Assembly (NCBI RefSeq): GCF_030123105.1
Contig: NZ_CP126095.1
Coordinates: 1,116,001-1,180,000 of the forward strand
Direction: 5' to 3'
From: Paenibacillus sp. G2S3
Lineage (GTDB): Bacteria; Bacillota; Bacilli; Paenibacillales; Paenibacillaceae
DNA length: 64,000 nt
A program made the position numbers and the translations under genes. Positions 42,807 through 52,614 of the stretch are shown here, piece by piece. The notes under the pieces were generated by a model. That model did no database searches. It was given only the letters and a program-made list of their open reading frames with translations, and was not told where the DNA came from. Every line of letters begins with the position of its first letter. Positions within the stretch are counted from its first letter, which is position 1.

Positions 42807-44342
42807 ATGATTATTCCAGTAAAGAAACGTATACAAATTTTTGATACGACTCTGCGAGACGGTGAACAGGCTCCGGGTGCAAGTCTGACCCCAGAGCAAA
42901 AAATACTTCTGGCCTATAAGCTCGCAGATCTGGGTGTTGATGTGATGGAGCCTGGATTTCCGATCTCGAGCCCTGGTGATTTTGCAGCAGTACAGACGAT
43001 TTCGCGTAAAGTACGAAATGTGGAAATTTGCGGTTTTGCACGGGCGGTTAAAGGGGATATTGACGCGGCAGTCCGGGCAACCCAAGATGCTGAACGCCGG
43101 CGGATTCACCTGTTCATCTCCTCTTCTGATATTCATTTGCAGCATCAATTGCGTATGAGCAGAGCTGAAGTCGTAGCTAAAGCCCGCGAGATGACGGCTT
43201 ATGCGCGTCAATTCTCTGATGTCGTTGAATTCACGGCGATGGATGCTGCGCGAACAGGAATCGATGATCTGATTGAAATGATTGAAGCTGTTATTGAGGA
43301 AGGCGCTTCTATTATCAATCTGCCCGATACGGTCGGTTACGCATTGCCGCATGAATATGGGGAAATGTTCCGACGCGTGCGGCTTGGAGCAAGAGGTGGA
43401 GACACGGTAAGCTATAGTGCCCATTGTCACAATGATTTGGGGCTGGCTGTAGCTAACAGTCTGGCCGCCATTGATGGAGGCGCGACACAGATCGAAGTCA
43501 CTGTAAATGGAGTAGGCGAGCGTACCGGGAACTGCGCGCTAGAAGAGCTTGTAATGGCGCTCGAAACTCGCGGGGATGCGATTGGAGCAGAAACAGGCAT
43601 CGTGCTGGGTAAACTGTATGATACTTCGCGGCTGATTAGCGGAGCGATGCATTTTCCAATCGCCTATAACAAGCCAGTCGTCGGAAGAAATGCCTTCCAG
43701 CATGAGTCTGGAATTCATCAGGATGGCCTGCTCAAGGATCGTAGCACCTATGAGATTATGGATCCGGAGCGGCTGGGCATCCCACGTAGCATGATCATTC
43801 TTGGCAAGCATTCTGGCAGACATGCACTGAAGGACCGGGCGGCGAAGTATGGTATTACACTGGAGCCTGCGGAGCTGGATGCACTTTATGAATCATTTAA
43901 AGAGACCGCTGACCGTCAAAAGGTAGTCAGTGATGACCAGTTGCTGCAAATGGTGAGCAGTACTACCGGACAGCAAGCTCAGGTCTATGAACTGGGAGAG
44001 GTTCAAGTATTGGCAGGTAGTGCCCAGCGCCGGGTGGCCGCAGTTACGGTTCGCCATTTGAAGTCTGGACAGGAAACTTCTCATACTAGTACAGGGGATG
44101 GTCCGCTTGAGGCTATTATCGCTGCTATTGGGCAAGGGATCTCAGAGGACATCGATTTTGCGGGACTTGAGCTGCATTCACTCGGAAGTGGAGAGAACGC
44201 CCAAGCAGAAGCGGCTGTGATGGTAGAGTGGGAAGGTCTTAAATTCAGAGGCACAGCTACGCATCAAGATATTATCATGGCAGCGGGGATTGCCTATATT
44301 GCAGCTTGTAACGCTGCGCTGCTCTCTACACAGATCGTTTAA
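42807..44342 (+). CDS. leuA: 2-isopropylmalate synthase
   Basis: First committed step of leucine synthesis: condenses acetyl-CoA with 2-oxoisovalerate. It has 511 residues. The N-terminal TIM barrel begins with IFDTTLRDGEQAPGASL; metal ligands are the Asp of DTTLRD and the His pair in YSAHCHNDLG; NGVGERTGNCALEE is the second signature. The flexible subdomain contains FQHESGIHQDG. The C-terminal regulatory LeuA dimer domain (~385-505) is present and would mediate leucine feedback. AGGAGGAATTCAG precedes the ATG. Control by two upstream Leu T-boxes fits the function. No leuB-D follow, so it stands alone here. Confidence 0.94.
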   Translation: MIIPVKKRIQIFDTTLRDGEQAPGASLTPEQKILLAYKLADLGVDVMEPGFPISSPGDFAAVQTISRKVRNVEICGFARAVKGDIDAAVRATQDAERRRIHLFISSSDIHLQHQLRMSRAEVVAKAREMTAYARQFSDVVEFTAMDAARTGIDDLIEMIEAVIEEGASIINLPDTVGYALPHEYGEMFRRVRLGARGGDTVSYSAHCHNDLGLAVANSLAAIDGGATQIEVTVNGVGERTGNCALEELVMALETRGDAIGAETGIVLGKLYDTSRLISGAMHFPIAYNKPVVGRNAFQHESGIHQDGLLKDRSTYEIMDPERLGIPRSMIILGKHSGRHALKDRAAKYGITLEPAELDALYESFKETADRQKVVSDDQLLQMVSSTTGQQAQVYELGEVQVLAGSAQRRVAAVTVRHLKSGQETSHTSTGDGPLEAIIAAIGQGISEDIDFAGLELHSLGSGENAQAEAAVMVEWEGLKFRGTATHQDIIMAAGIAYIAACNAALLSTQIV

Positions 44343-44351
44343 TATATGAGG

Positions 44352-44389
44352 GACCCGCTGTCTGATTTAGTGATAGCGGGTTCTTTTTT
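44352..44389 (+). terminator. Rho-independent terminator after leuA
   Basis: GACCCGCT pairs with AGCGGGTTC and is followed by TTTTTT. Confidence 0.88.
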
Positions 44390-44435
44390 AGCAGATAATG
44401 AGGGGTTCTTGGAGCGATTACGTCTTTTGTCAAGT

Positions 44436-44694
44436 TGTGGACAACGTTATCCACATATTCTGTCTGAGTTGTGTAAAAAGTGAGTAAAATCAGCAATGTC
44501 AGCTGTTTTTAAAATGCCCTTATAACCATTTTTGTTAGCAATGAAACCTTGTGGGAATTGTGGATAATGTGGATAATTCGGTGGATAATAATTCCTGTAC
44601 TCCGAAAATACCGATTTAACGCATAAAAAAAGCCCCTTAGGGGCTTTTTTAGTAGGGAGTTATGCACGAAACCTGTGTATAGAGCTGTGGATAA
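44436..44694. other. DnaA-box cluster in an intergenic region
   Basis: Four perfect 9-mers TTATCCACA or its complement TGTGGATAA occur at 44447-44455 (+), 44559-44567 (-), 44568-44576 (-) and 44686-44694 (-). One-mismatch copies lie at 44436-44444 (TGTGGACAA) and 44580-44588 (GGTGGATAA). Two boxes abut exactly. The region is AT-rich, non-coding and between convergent genes. By analogy with DnaA-box clusters of B. subtilis it may titrate or load DnaA. Confidence 0.75.
44625..44650. terminator. Bidirectional terminator hairpin inside the DnaA-box region
   Basis: AAAAAAAGCCCC-TTA-GGGGCTTTTTT, symmetrical. It can terminate the minus-strand ABC-F gene and residual readthrough from leuA. Confidence 0.88.
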
Positions 44695-44749
44695 CTATTT
44701 ATGAACAAATTGAGAAATGTGAAAAAATATTTATGAAGTGGTTTTTACA

Positions 44750-46690
44750 TTATTCGTCAGCAAGGATTTCCCATTCGTTAAATAAATCTGTAAGTTGAGT
44801 TTTTTTGTTCTTCAGGTCCTCTTCATGACCTTGAAGTGCTAAATAATCCTGATAAACTTCAGGTTTAGTCATTTCATTCTCTATAAAAGCGATCGACTCT
44901 TCTAGTGAAGCAATGCCTTCCTCTAGCTCAGTGATGCGCCGCTTCCGGTTACGCTCTTCACGCTTGGCTTGCTTGTCCGCTTCGAAGGAGGAAACAGCGC
45001 TTTTTTCAGGAACTGCAGCATCCTTGTTGACGTTCTTGGAGGCTAACTCGGCGGCATCTTTCGCGATCTCTTCCAATTCTCGCTTTTTCTCGATATAGTC
45101 ATCGTAGTTGCCAAGGTATTGGTCGATCCCCTCGGGATGAAGCTCCAGCACCCGTTCAGCCATTTTGTTAAGGAAATAACGGTCATGAGAAATGAAGAGC
45201 AATGTACCTTCGAAATCAATTAAAGCGGACTCTAGAACCTCACGACTGACCAAATCCAAATGGTTGGTTGGCTCATCGAGAATGAGCATATTTGCACCGC
45301 GCAACATAAGCTTCGATAATGCAACGCGTGCTTTTTCCCCACCGCTCAGCGCAGATATCTTCTTAAGAACATCTTCACCGCTGAAGAGGAAGTTGCCAAG
45401 GATCGTACGGATTCTGGCTTCCTCAATCATTGGATATTCACTCCATAGCTCTTCCATTACTGTGTTCTTTGGATTGAGGCGGGTCTGTTCCTGATCATAA
45501 TAAGCGACCTTTACTTTAGTACCCCAATTCACGGTTCCTGATGAAGGCTCGCGGGTTCCGGTCATACACTGCAGCATTGTAGATTTGCCAATACCATTGG
45601 GACCGATGAGTGCAGCAGTTTCTCCCCGGCGCAGTTCGAAAGAAGCGTCCTTGAACAAAGGTGGGCCATCATTAAAGGCCACTGCAACATTACGAACTTG
45701 CAGCACTTCTTTACCAGACATGAAGTCGGGCTCGAAGGAGAAGCTGGCCTTTTTCAGATCGCCCATCGGCCGATCAATGCGGTCCATTTTCTCAAGTGCT
45801 TTGCGTCTGCTCTGCGCACGTTTCGTAGTAGATGCTCGAACAATATTTTTCTGAACGAAATCTTCCATCTTTGAAATTTCATCCTGCTGTTTCTCATACT
45901 GCTTCATCCGCGCTTCATATTCGGCAGCCTTCAAATCTACATATCTGCTGTAATTGCCTGTATAACGTCGAGATTGATGACGCTCGATCTCTACAATAGT
46001 AGTTACAAGCCGATCAAGGAAATAACGGTCATGAGATACAACCAGAATTCCGCCAGCATAACTGCGAAGATAATCCTCCAGCCAAGTTAAAGTTTCGATA
46101 TCCAGATGGTTCGTCGGCTCATCCAGCATTAGAAGATCGGGCGCCTGAAGCAAAATGCGGGCTAATGCAAGACGAGTCTTCTGGCCACCACTAAGTGTGG
46201 AGATAGGTGTATCCGGTGGGAACTCACCGAAGCCCATACCGTGCAGGACACTGCGAATTCGCGTATTCATTTCGTAACCACCGTGATCCTTGAACCAATC
46301 AGATCGGCGGGCATATCGTTCGAGCAGTTCTTCGTACCGTTTTGGGTCTTCTGCCAGCTTAGGATCGGCAATACTTACTTCCATCTCTCTTAGCTCAGCC
46401 TCGGCTTCGATCAATGGAGCGAAAACGGCCATCATTTCTTCATGAATGGTTTTGTCGGATTGAAGTCCGCTATTTTGAGCTAAGTACCCGATAGTAGTTT
46501 CTTTTGATTTATGAATTTGACCGCTGTCATAGGACATTTCCCCAGCCAGAATTTGCAGAAAAGTTGATTTGCCGGCACCATTAACACCCACGAGTCCGAC
46601 ACGTTCCTTTTCATTCACCTGGAGGCTTATGCCGTCTAGTACGTTCTGTATACCATATGATTTTGTAATTCCTGTCGCTTGAAGAAGCAT
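44750..46690 (-). CDS. ABC-F family ATPase (YdiF/Uup-like)
   Basis: Ribosome-associated, soluble twin ATPase, 646 residues from ATG 46690 (GGTGGAGG about 10 bases upstream). ABC domain 1 has GVNGAGKST, LSGGQKTRLALARIL and LLMLDEPTNHLD; domain 2 has GPNGIGKST, LSGGEKARVALSKLM and LILDEPTNHLD. The interdomain linker (~245-320) is charged and helical, the P-site tRNA-interacting motif. The C-terminal coiled-coil extension (~540-646, Glu/Lys-rich) is typical of YdiF/Uup. No membrane helices. It is probably a translation factor; antibiotic resistance is possible but less likely for this subtype. Confidence 0.9.
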   Translation of the reverse strand: MLLQATGITKSYGIQNVLDGISLQVNEKERVGLVGVNGAGKSTFLQILAGEMSYDSGQIHKSKETTIGYLAQNSGLQSDKTIHEEMMAVFAPLIEAEAELREMEVSIADPKLAEDPKRYEELLERYARRSDWFKDHGGYEMNTRIRSVLHGMGFGEFPPDTPISTLSGGQKTRLALARILLQAPDLLMLDEPTNHLDIETLTWLEDYLRSYAGGILVVSHDRYFLDRLVTTIVEIERHQSRRYTGNYSRYVDLKAAEYEARMKQYEKQQDEISKMEDFVQKNIVRASTTKRAQSRRKALEKMDRIDRPMGDLKKASFSFEPDFMSGKEVLQVRNVAVAFNDGPPLFKDASFELRRGETAALIGPNGIGKSTMLQCMTGTREPSSGTVNWGTKVKVAYYDQEQTRLNPKNTVMEELWSEYPMIEEARIRTILGNFLFSGEDVLKKISALSGGEKARVALSKLMLRGANMLILDEPTNHLDLVSREVLESALIDFEGTLLFISHDRYFLNKMAERVLELHPEGIDQYLGNYDDYIEKKRELEEIAKDAAELASKNVNKDAAVPEKSAVSSFEADKQAKREERNRKRRITELEEGIASLEESIAFIENEMTKPEVYQDYLALQGHEEDLKNKKTQLTDLFNEWEILADE

Positions 46691-46934
46691 AACGATGAAA
46701 CCTCCACCCTTGCATATTTCGCCTTGGTATTTATACCTCAGCCGTATGAACAACTTATTCTATAGTTTACATGAAAAGCGTTTCCCAAGCGAGAGCTCGA
46801 TATATCGGAAGTAGGGATTAACGACCTGACCCAGAAACACAGTCCTATCCACCTTGGCGAACCGGGGAGAAGAGTGGTAAACTGGATTTACAAACAAGGA
46901 TAAGCTTGGGATAAATATAGGGGGGTGGCCGACG

Positions 46935-47570
46935 ATGTCAAGCAAGGAGTCGGTGATCTCCAAAGCAAAGCAACAACTAAGAACTGAGAAGACCATTGCC
47001 CGAAACGAGCTCTCCTCGGATCAGAGAAGGGAATTGTCTTTTCTGGTCTGCAAGCATGCATCAGAGTGGCTGAAGACGAAAGACATAGCCTCACTGATGG
47101 CCTATGTATCTTTCCGTTCTGAACTCGATACCAACGCGCTACTTTCACAGGCGTGGAAGGACCAGCGTAGGGTACTGCTGCCGCGTGTCATTCCGGCAAG
47201 TGGTGCGATGAGTGTCCATATGGTGAACGCGTGGAGTGAGCTTGAGCCGGGGGCGTATGGTATCCATGAACCTATTGTATCCGGCAAAGATTCACAAGAA
47301 ATTGAAGTTGTTACACTACCGGAGGTTGTGTTTGTTCCGGGGCTGGCTTTTGATCTTCAGGGAGGTAGGCTTGGTTACGGCCGAGGATACTATGATCGAC
47401 TGCGTGCGTCATGGGAGACGGAAGAGTATACCGCTGCGAAGCCCCCTGTCTGGATTGGGCTAGCCTTTGGTATGCAACTGGTTCCGAAAGTGCCCATGGA
47501 TGAGCATGATGCCTTTATGGACATGCTGATTACTGAAAATGGCATAGTGCACTGCCGAAAAGGAGAGTGA
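46935..47570 (+). CDS. 5-formyltetrahydrofolate cyclo-ligase
   Basis: Converts 5-formyl-THF to 5,10-methenyl-THF with ATP, recycling folate. It has 211 residues. The diagnostic LGYGRGYYDR is present near residues 148-157, with VFVPGLAFD just before it and the N-terminal AKQQLRTEKTIARNEL. GGGGGTGG precedes the ATG. It starts a cluster with moaC, which begins 3 bases after its stop, so the two are likely co-transcribed. Confidence 0.92.
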   Translation: MSSKESVISKAKQQLRTEKTIARNELSSDQRRELSFLVCKHASEWLKTKDIASLMAYVSFRSELDTNALLSQAWKDQRRVLLPRVIPASGAMSVHMVNAWSELEPGAYGIHEPIVSGKDSQEIEVVTLPEVVFVPGLAFDLQGGRLGYGRGYYDRLRASWETEEYTAAKPPVWIGLAFGMQLVPKVPMDEHDAFMDMLITENGIVHCRKGE

Positions 47571-47573
47571 GCC

Positions 47574-48047
47574 GTGGAATTGACCCATTTTAACGAGCAG
47601 GGAAGAGCTCGTATGGTGGATGTGAGTGAAAAGGAGATTACGAAGCGGACAGCTGTCGCGCGGAGTAAGATCAAGATGGCAACGGAGACGCTTAGTGCCA
47701 TCAAGGAAGGTAAGATCAGTAAAGGAGACGTACTTGCCGTTGCGCAGATCGCTGGAATTATGGCGGCCAAGAAGACGTCTGACTGGATTCCGATGTGCCA
47801 TCCGCTCCCACTTACCGGTATTGACATCCGCTTCTCCGATAACAGCGAAGATGAACTTTATATAGAAGCAACAGTCCATATTACCGGAAAGACCGGAGTT
47901 GAAATGGAGGCATTGACCGCTGTTTCTGCCTCAGCACTTACGGTCTACGACATGTGCAAGGCTCTTCAGAAGGACATGATTATCGGACCAACGCTCTTAT
48001 TGTCTAAAAGTGGGGGCAAGAATGGAGATTACGCGCTTGAACCATGA
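47574..48047 (+). CDS. moaC: Cyclic pyranopterin monophosphate synthase MoaC
   Basis: Second half of the first step of molybdenum cofactor synthesis, forming cPMP. It has 157 residues. Motifs: [36 protein letters not shown] and [21 protein letters not shown], all strongly conserved in MoaC. The GTG start follows GGAGAGTGAGCC. No moaA lies in this window. Confidence 0.95.
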   Translation: MELTHFNEQGRARMVDVSEKEITKRTAVARSKIKMATETLSAIKEGKISKGDVLAVAQIAGIMAAKKTSDWIPMCHPLPLTGIDIRFSDNSEDELYIEATVHITGKTGVEMEALTAVSASALTVYDMCKALQKDMIIGPTLLLSKSGGKNGDYALEP

Positions 48048-48126
48048 TCAGTGCTAACGTTCGATGCGCTGAAGCAATTGGGCTGCACTGTACAGCCAAT
48101 TATACATAGAGAGGGAGGACAAACCT

Positions 48127-48612
48127 ATGGCGTGGAAAACAGCAATCCTAACGGCCAGCGATAAAGGGGCCAGGGGCGAACGGGAAGACACGAGCGCCCA
48201 GGTTATTCGGGAGCTGGTGGAAGAGGAACTTGGGGGCGAGATCGTTGAATATCGAATCGTACCCGATGAACAAGATGAGATTATCGCAGCTTTGATAGAA
48301 CTGACAGATTATTTTCAAGCAGATCTGGTATTGACTACCGGAGGTACGGATTTAGCGATACGCGATGTGACACCGGAGGCTACCCGGCGAGTAATCGAAC
48401 GGGAAGTGCCTGGACTTTCAGAAGCGATGCGAAGTACGGTGATGCAAAAAAACCGTGCAGTGATGCTGTTCCGCGGGATATGCGGTATTCGTGGACGCAC
48501 GTTGATTGTCAACTTACCAGGTACACCGAAGGGTGTCCATGAGAATTTGGCAGCCATTATGGATCAATTGCCGGAAGCATTACTCATGGTAACGGGCCAA
48601 TACCGCCAATAA
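48127..48612 (+). CDS. Molybdenum cofactor protein, MogA/MoaB family
   Basis: Adenylates molybdopterin (MogA) or is the MoaB homologue. It has 161 residues. The substrate loop reads TTGGTDLAIRDVTPEAT, where most family members have GGTG: an Asp replaces the second-motif Gly. The LPGTPKGVHENL segment is intact. The change is probably lineage variation, but activity should not be assumed. Whether it is MogA or MoaB cannot be decided, so no symbol is given. It follows moaC by 79 bases. Confidence 0.87.
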   Translation: MAWKTAILTASDKGARGEREDTSAQVIRELVEEELGGEIVEYRIVPDEQDEIIAALIELTDYFQADLVLTTGGTDLAIRDVTPEATRRVIEREVPGLSEAMRSTVMQKNRAVMLFRGICGIRGRTLIVNLPGTPKGVHENLAAIMDQLPEALLMVTGQYRQ

Positions 48613-48686
48613 CATTGTCATATTCTTGTCACGTCACAAGGATAAACTATTTATAGAAGATAGTGGATGTAACTGTGACATAAGTT

Positions 48687-48719
48687 ATGGTATTATTAGT
48701 TTATCGTAAACGATACCAT
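48687..48719 (+). other. Stem-loop in the tatA leader
   Basis: ATGGTAT and GTTTA pair with TAAAC and ATACCAT around a TCG loop. There is no T tract, so it is not a terminator; it ends about 30 bases before the tatA start. Confidence 0.35.
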
Positions 48720-48749
48720 GCTCGGATAGACGGACAAGGAGGAATAATA

Positions 48750-48992
48750 ATGTTTAGTGGAATTGGTACTCCTGGTATTATTTTGTTGGTTATACTGGCA
48801 CTGCTCCTCTTTGGCCCGAATAAACTGCCAGAGTTAGGCCGCGCAGTTGGACGAACCTTCCGTGAATTTAAGGAAGGCGCACGTGAAATCATCGGTGATG
48901 GTGATCCGGTGAAGAAGAGCGAAGCTCCTGTGCCGACGGCCCCGCAGACGGTCGCTGCAGATATTCCTCAGGACAAACGCCTGCCGGAATAA
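48750..48992 (+). CDS. tatA: Twin-arginine translocase subunit TatA
   Basis: Pore-forming subunit for export of folded proteins. It has 80 residues: a short outer part MFSGIGTPG, one membrane helix (~8-22, IILLVILALLLFGP), the hinge FGPNKLPELGRAVG, an amphipathic helix (TFREFKEGAREI) and a disordered acidic tail. AGGAGGAATAATA precedes the ATG. tatC follows after a hairpin. Confidence 0.93.
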   Translation: MFSGIGTPGIILLVILALLLFGPNKLPELGRAVGRTFREFKEGAREIIGDGDPVKKSEAPVPTAPQTVAADIPQDKRLPE

Positions 48993-49008
48993 TAAAAGGT
49001 TTAACAAT

Positions 49009-49053
49009 GGGGCAATCTCTCAAGTCTAATAGACTTAGGAGATGCCCCTTTTT
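49009..49053 (+). terminator. Hairpin terminator between tatA and tatC
   Basis: GGGGC-ATCTC-AAGTCT pairs with AGACTT-GAGAT-GCCCC, then TTTTT. It would reduce tatC expression relative to tatA, unless tatC has its own promoter. Confidence 0.85.
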
Positions 49054-49142
49054 CAATTTGCTTGTTGCTTTCTGCAGAAACGTACACAGCTTTACACAAA
49101 GTCGGTGTAACGCTTCTACTCTTGTCATGGGATGGTGTCAGG

Positions 49143-49910
49143 ATGTCTCTCGAATCGGAAGAAATGTCGGTGGTGGATCATCTCACCGAGCTGCGTAAAC
49201 GGATTATTTATGTGCTGATTGTATTTATTTTAGGATTGGTAGGGGGGCTGTTCTGTGCCAAACCAATCTACGATTATTTAATTAGTACAGATCTAGCACA
49301 AGGCTTTGTTCTGCATGCGTTCTCATTCTGGGATGGTATCGGAATGTATATGAAGATCGCGATGGCGGTTTCGCTAGTCATTTCAATCCCTTTTATTGCT
49401 TACCAATTGTGGGCGTTTATTAGTCCGGGTCTTCGACCGGAAGAGCGTAGTGCAACACTACGTTATGTTCCCTATGTTTTTGTTCTCTTTCTAATCGGCC
49501 TTTCTTTTGCTTATTATGTTGTATTTCCAATGGCACTTTCGTTCACGATCTCTATCACCCGGAGTATGGGACTGGAAGAGACCTACGGAATTGCGCAATA
49601 TTTCAACTTCATGTTCAGTCTGGTGCTACCATTAGCACTGTTGTTTGAGCTGCCGCTACTGGTGATGTTTCTGACCAAACTGAGGGTTCTTAACCCGATA
49701 CGCTTGCGTAAAATGCGTAGATACGCCTATTTCACGCTTGTCTTTATTGCTGTAGTCATTACTCCCCCGGATTTCATCTCGGACTTTCTGGTGACGATTC
49801 CACTGCTCATTTTGTATGAGTTCAGTGTATTCTTGTCTGCATTTGTCTATCGCAAGCAGCTTGCTGATGATGCGGCACGGGAGGCTCAGTACACTAAGCA
49901 TGAGGAATGA
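49143..49910 (+). CDS. tatC: Twin-arginine translocase subunit TatC
   Basis: Receptor for the twin-arginine signal. It has 255 residues and six membrane helices. The N-terminal MSVVDHLTELRKRIIYVL is the conserved cytoplasmic lead. PF(I)AYQLWAFISPGL and the loop R-P-EERSATLRYVPYV are family hallmarks; ITPPDF occurs in the fifth to sixth region. The start is unsure: ATG 49143 has GGTGTCAGG close by, ATG 49164 has CGGAAGAA. The C-terminal tail is short and charged. Confidence 0.93.
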   Translation: MSLESEEMSVVDHLTELRKRIIYVLIVFILGLVGGLFCAKPIYDYLISTDLAQGFVLHAFSFWDGIGMYMKIAMAVSLVISIPFIAYQLWAFISPGLRPEERSATLRYVPYVFVLFLIGLSFAYYVVFPMALSFTISITRSMGLEETYGIAQYFNFMFSLVLPLALLFELPLLVMFLTKLRVLNPIRLRKMRRYAYFTLVFIAVVITPPDFISDFLVTIPLLILYEFSVFLSAFVYRKQLADDAAREAQYTKHEE

Positions 49911-49917
49911 TGATAAG

Positions 49918-49963
49918 AGGGCTGTCACTAAGTAGATTTTTCTACGAAAGAGGCAGCTTTTTT
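49918..49963 (+). terminator. Rho-independent terminator after tatC
   Basis: GGCTGTC and AGTAGA pair with TCTAC and GGCAGC, then TTTTTT. It has the same layout as the hairpin at 34020-34067. Confidence 0.83.
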
Positions 49964-50136
49964 GTTGTAAATCTTCGTCTTTTTGAAATGTTCGGGCGTA
50001 GGTGGTACAGTTGAGTCTACTGGAAGTCATACGCATATTTTAAGACCCTGTGGATAGAATGTATAGAGTGTGTGCTTAGGACAACCAGTGAAACGTTATT
50101 TTTTACGAAAACAAATGCGAATTTGTGTAAAAGGAC
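49964..50136. other. Intergenic stretch upstream of the groESL promoter
   Basis: About 170 bases with no gene or strong structure. One DnaA-like 9-mer with a mismatch (TGTGGATAG) occurs near 50049 and looks incidental. Confidence 0.4.
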
Positions 50137-50165
50137 TTGAAATTCGGGCTCAAGTTGAGTATCAT
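50137..50165 (+). promoter_or_regulatory. Sigma-A promoter of groESL
   Basis: TTGAAA, 17 bases, TATCAT (50160-50165). The start site would lie just upstream of the CIRCE palindrome. Confidence 0.75.
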
Positions 50166-50176
50166 AAAAATTGTTG

Positions 50177-50203
50177 TTAGCACTACAGACCGTCGAGTGC
50201 TAA
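50177..50203. promoter_or_regulatory. CIRCE operator (HrcA binding site)
   Basis: TTAGCACTA-N9-GAGTGCTAA, the classical heat-shock inverted repeat with one change in the left arm. It places groESL under HrcA control; hrcA itself is not in the window. Confidence 0.95.
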
Positions 50204-50349
50204 CGCTTATGAAAAATATGAGATGGACCAGAAATTCATAGCGTCCAATTGATATTTTTCATAAACACCAGAGAGTTAGAAGCAAGACCGTAAGTTCTAA
50301 ACTATGTTTTGAAGCAAAATAACATAATTTTAAAGGAGGCTATTTTTTC

Positions 50350-50631
50350 ATGATCAAACCTTTAGGTGAACGCGTATTGGTGCTACCGAGCGAGCAGGAG
50401 GAAACCACTTCATTCGGGATTGTGCTTCCAGACTCCTCGAAAGAAAAGCCACAAGAAGGAACAATTATTGCAGTAGGTAGCGGAGCTTTGAAAGATGGAG
50501 TACGTGTAGCGCTCGAAGTAAAAGAAGGCGACCGTGTTCTTTTCTCTAAATATGCAGGAACAGAAATCAAATACGAAGGTAAAGAATATTTGATTATGAA
50601 AGAAAGCGACATTCACGCGATTCTTGACTAA
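50350..50631 (+). CDS. groES: Co-chaperonin GroES
   Basis: Heptameric lid of the GroEL chamber, 93 residues. It opens [18 protein letters not shown], and the mobile loop [21 protein letters not shown] is where GroEL binds. The [20 protein letters not shown] end is typical. AAAGGAGG precedes the ATG. It is the first gene after CIRCE. Confidence 0.97.
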   Translation: MIKPLGERVLVLPSEQEETTSFGIVLPDSSKEKPQEGTIIAVGSGALKDGVRVALEVKEGDRVLFSKYAGTEIKYEGKEYLIMKESDIHAILD

Positions 50632-50673
50632 GCGAGAGTCGATCATAAGCTAAATCTAAACTACTTAAAGTAA

Positions 50674-52338
<1,665 letters not shown>

Positions 52339-52371
52339 TAAGGCTGAATAAGCCTTGAAATAGGATTGATT

Positions 52372-52415
52372 AGAAGCCTCTCATGAGTTCATTGAACTCA
52401 TGAGAGGCTTCTTTT
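52372..52415 (+). terminator. Rho-independent terminator after groEL
   Basis: AGAAGCCTCTCATGAGTTCA pairs perfectly with TGAACTCATGAGAGGCTTCT, followed by TTT. Two close relatives occur at 61371-61422 and 62762-62807. Confidence 0.92.
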
Positions 52416-52495
52416 GTGGCGTACCCAGATGCACGCACTAGTTGGTGATATGAAGATAGAGAACAGATTAATTTAAGGAAGTTAAATAAGTATAC

Positions 52496-52524
52496 TTGAA
52501 CGTTCAATACAGTGAATATATAAT
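52496..52524 (+). promoter_or_regulatory. Promoter of the ROK-nagB operon, with an overlapping palindrome
   Basis: TTGAAC, 17 bases, perfect TATAAT (52519-52524). TTGAACGTTCAA (52496-52507), a 12-base perfect palindrome, covers the -35. Confidence 0.75.
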
Positions 52525-52533
52525 GAATTCAAG

Positions 52534-52549
52534 AGGTCAGTGCTGACCT
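52534..52549. promoter_or_regulatory. Palindrome AGGTCAG-TG-CTGACCT, candidate operator
   Basis: Seven-base arms just downstream of the expected start site. A third inverted repeat, TTATTAAT-TAT-ATTAATAA (52579-52597), precedes the ROK RBS. Either could be the operator of the ROK protein; which one is not decidable here. Confidence 0.45.
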
Positions 52550-52614
52550 TAATTTTTTGATTAATTATTTAACTTAATTTATTAATTATATTAATAATAT
52601 AACGAGGAGGATAT

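Noticed and set aside
44436..44694. Chromosomal replication origin
   Set aside because: No dnaA, dnaN, recF, rpmH or gyrase genes nearby and no clear unwinding element; an extra-oriC DnaA cluster fits better.
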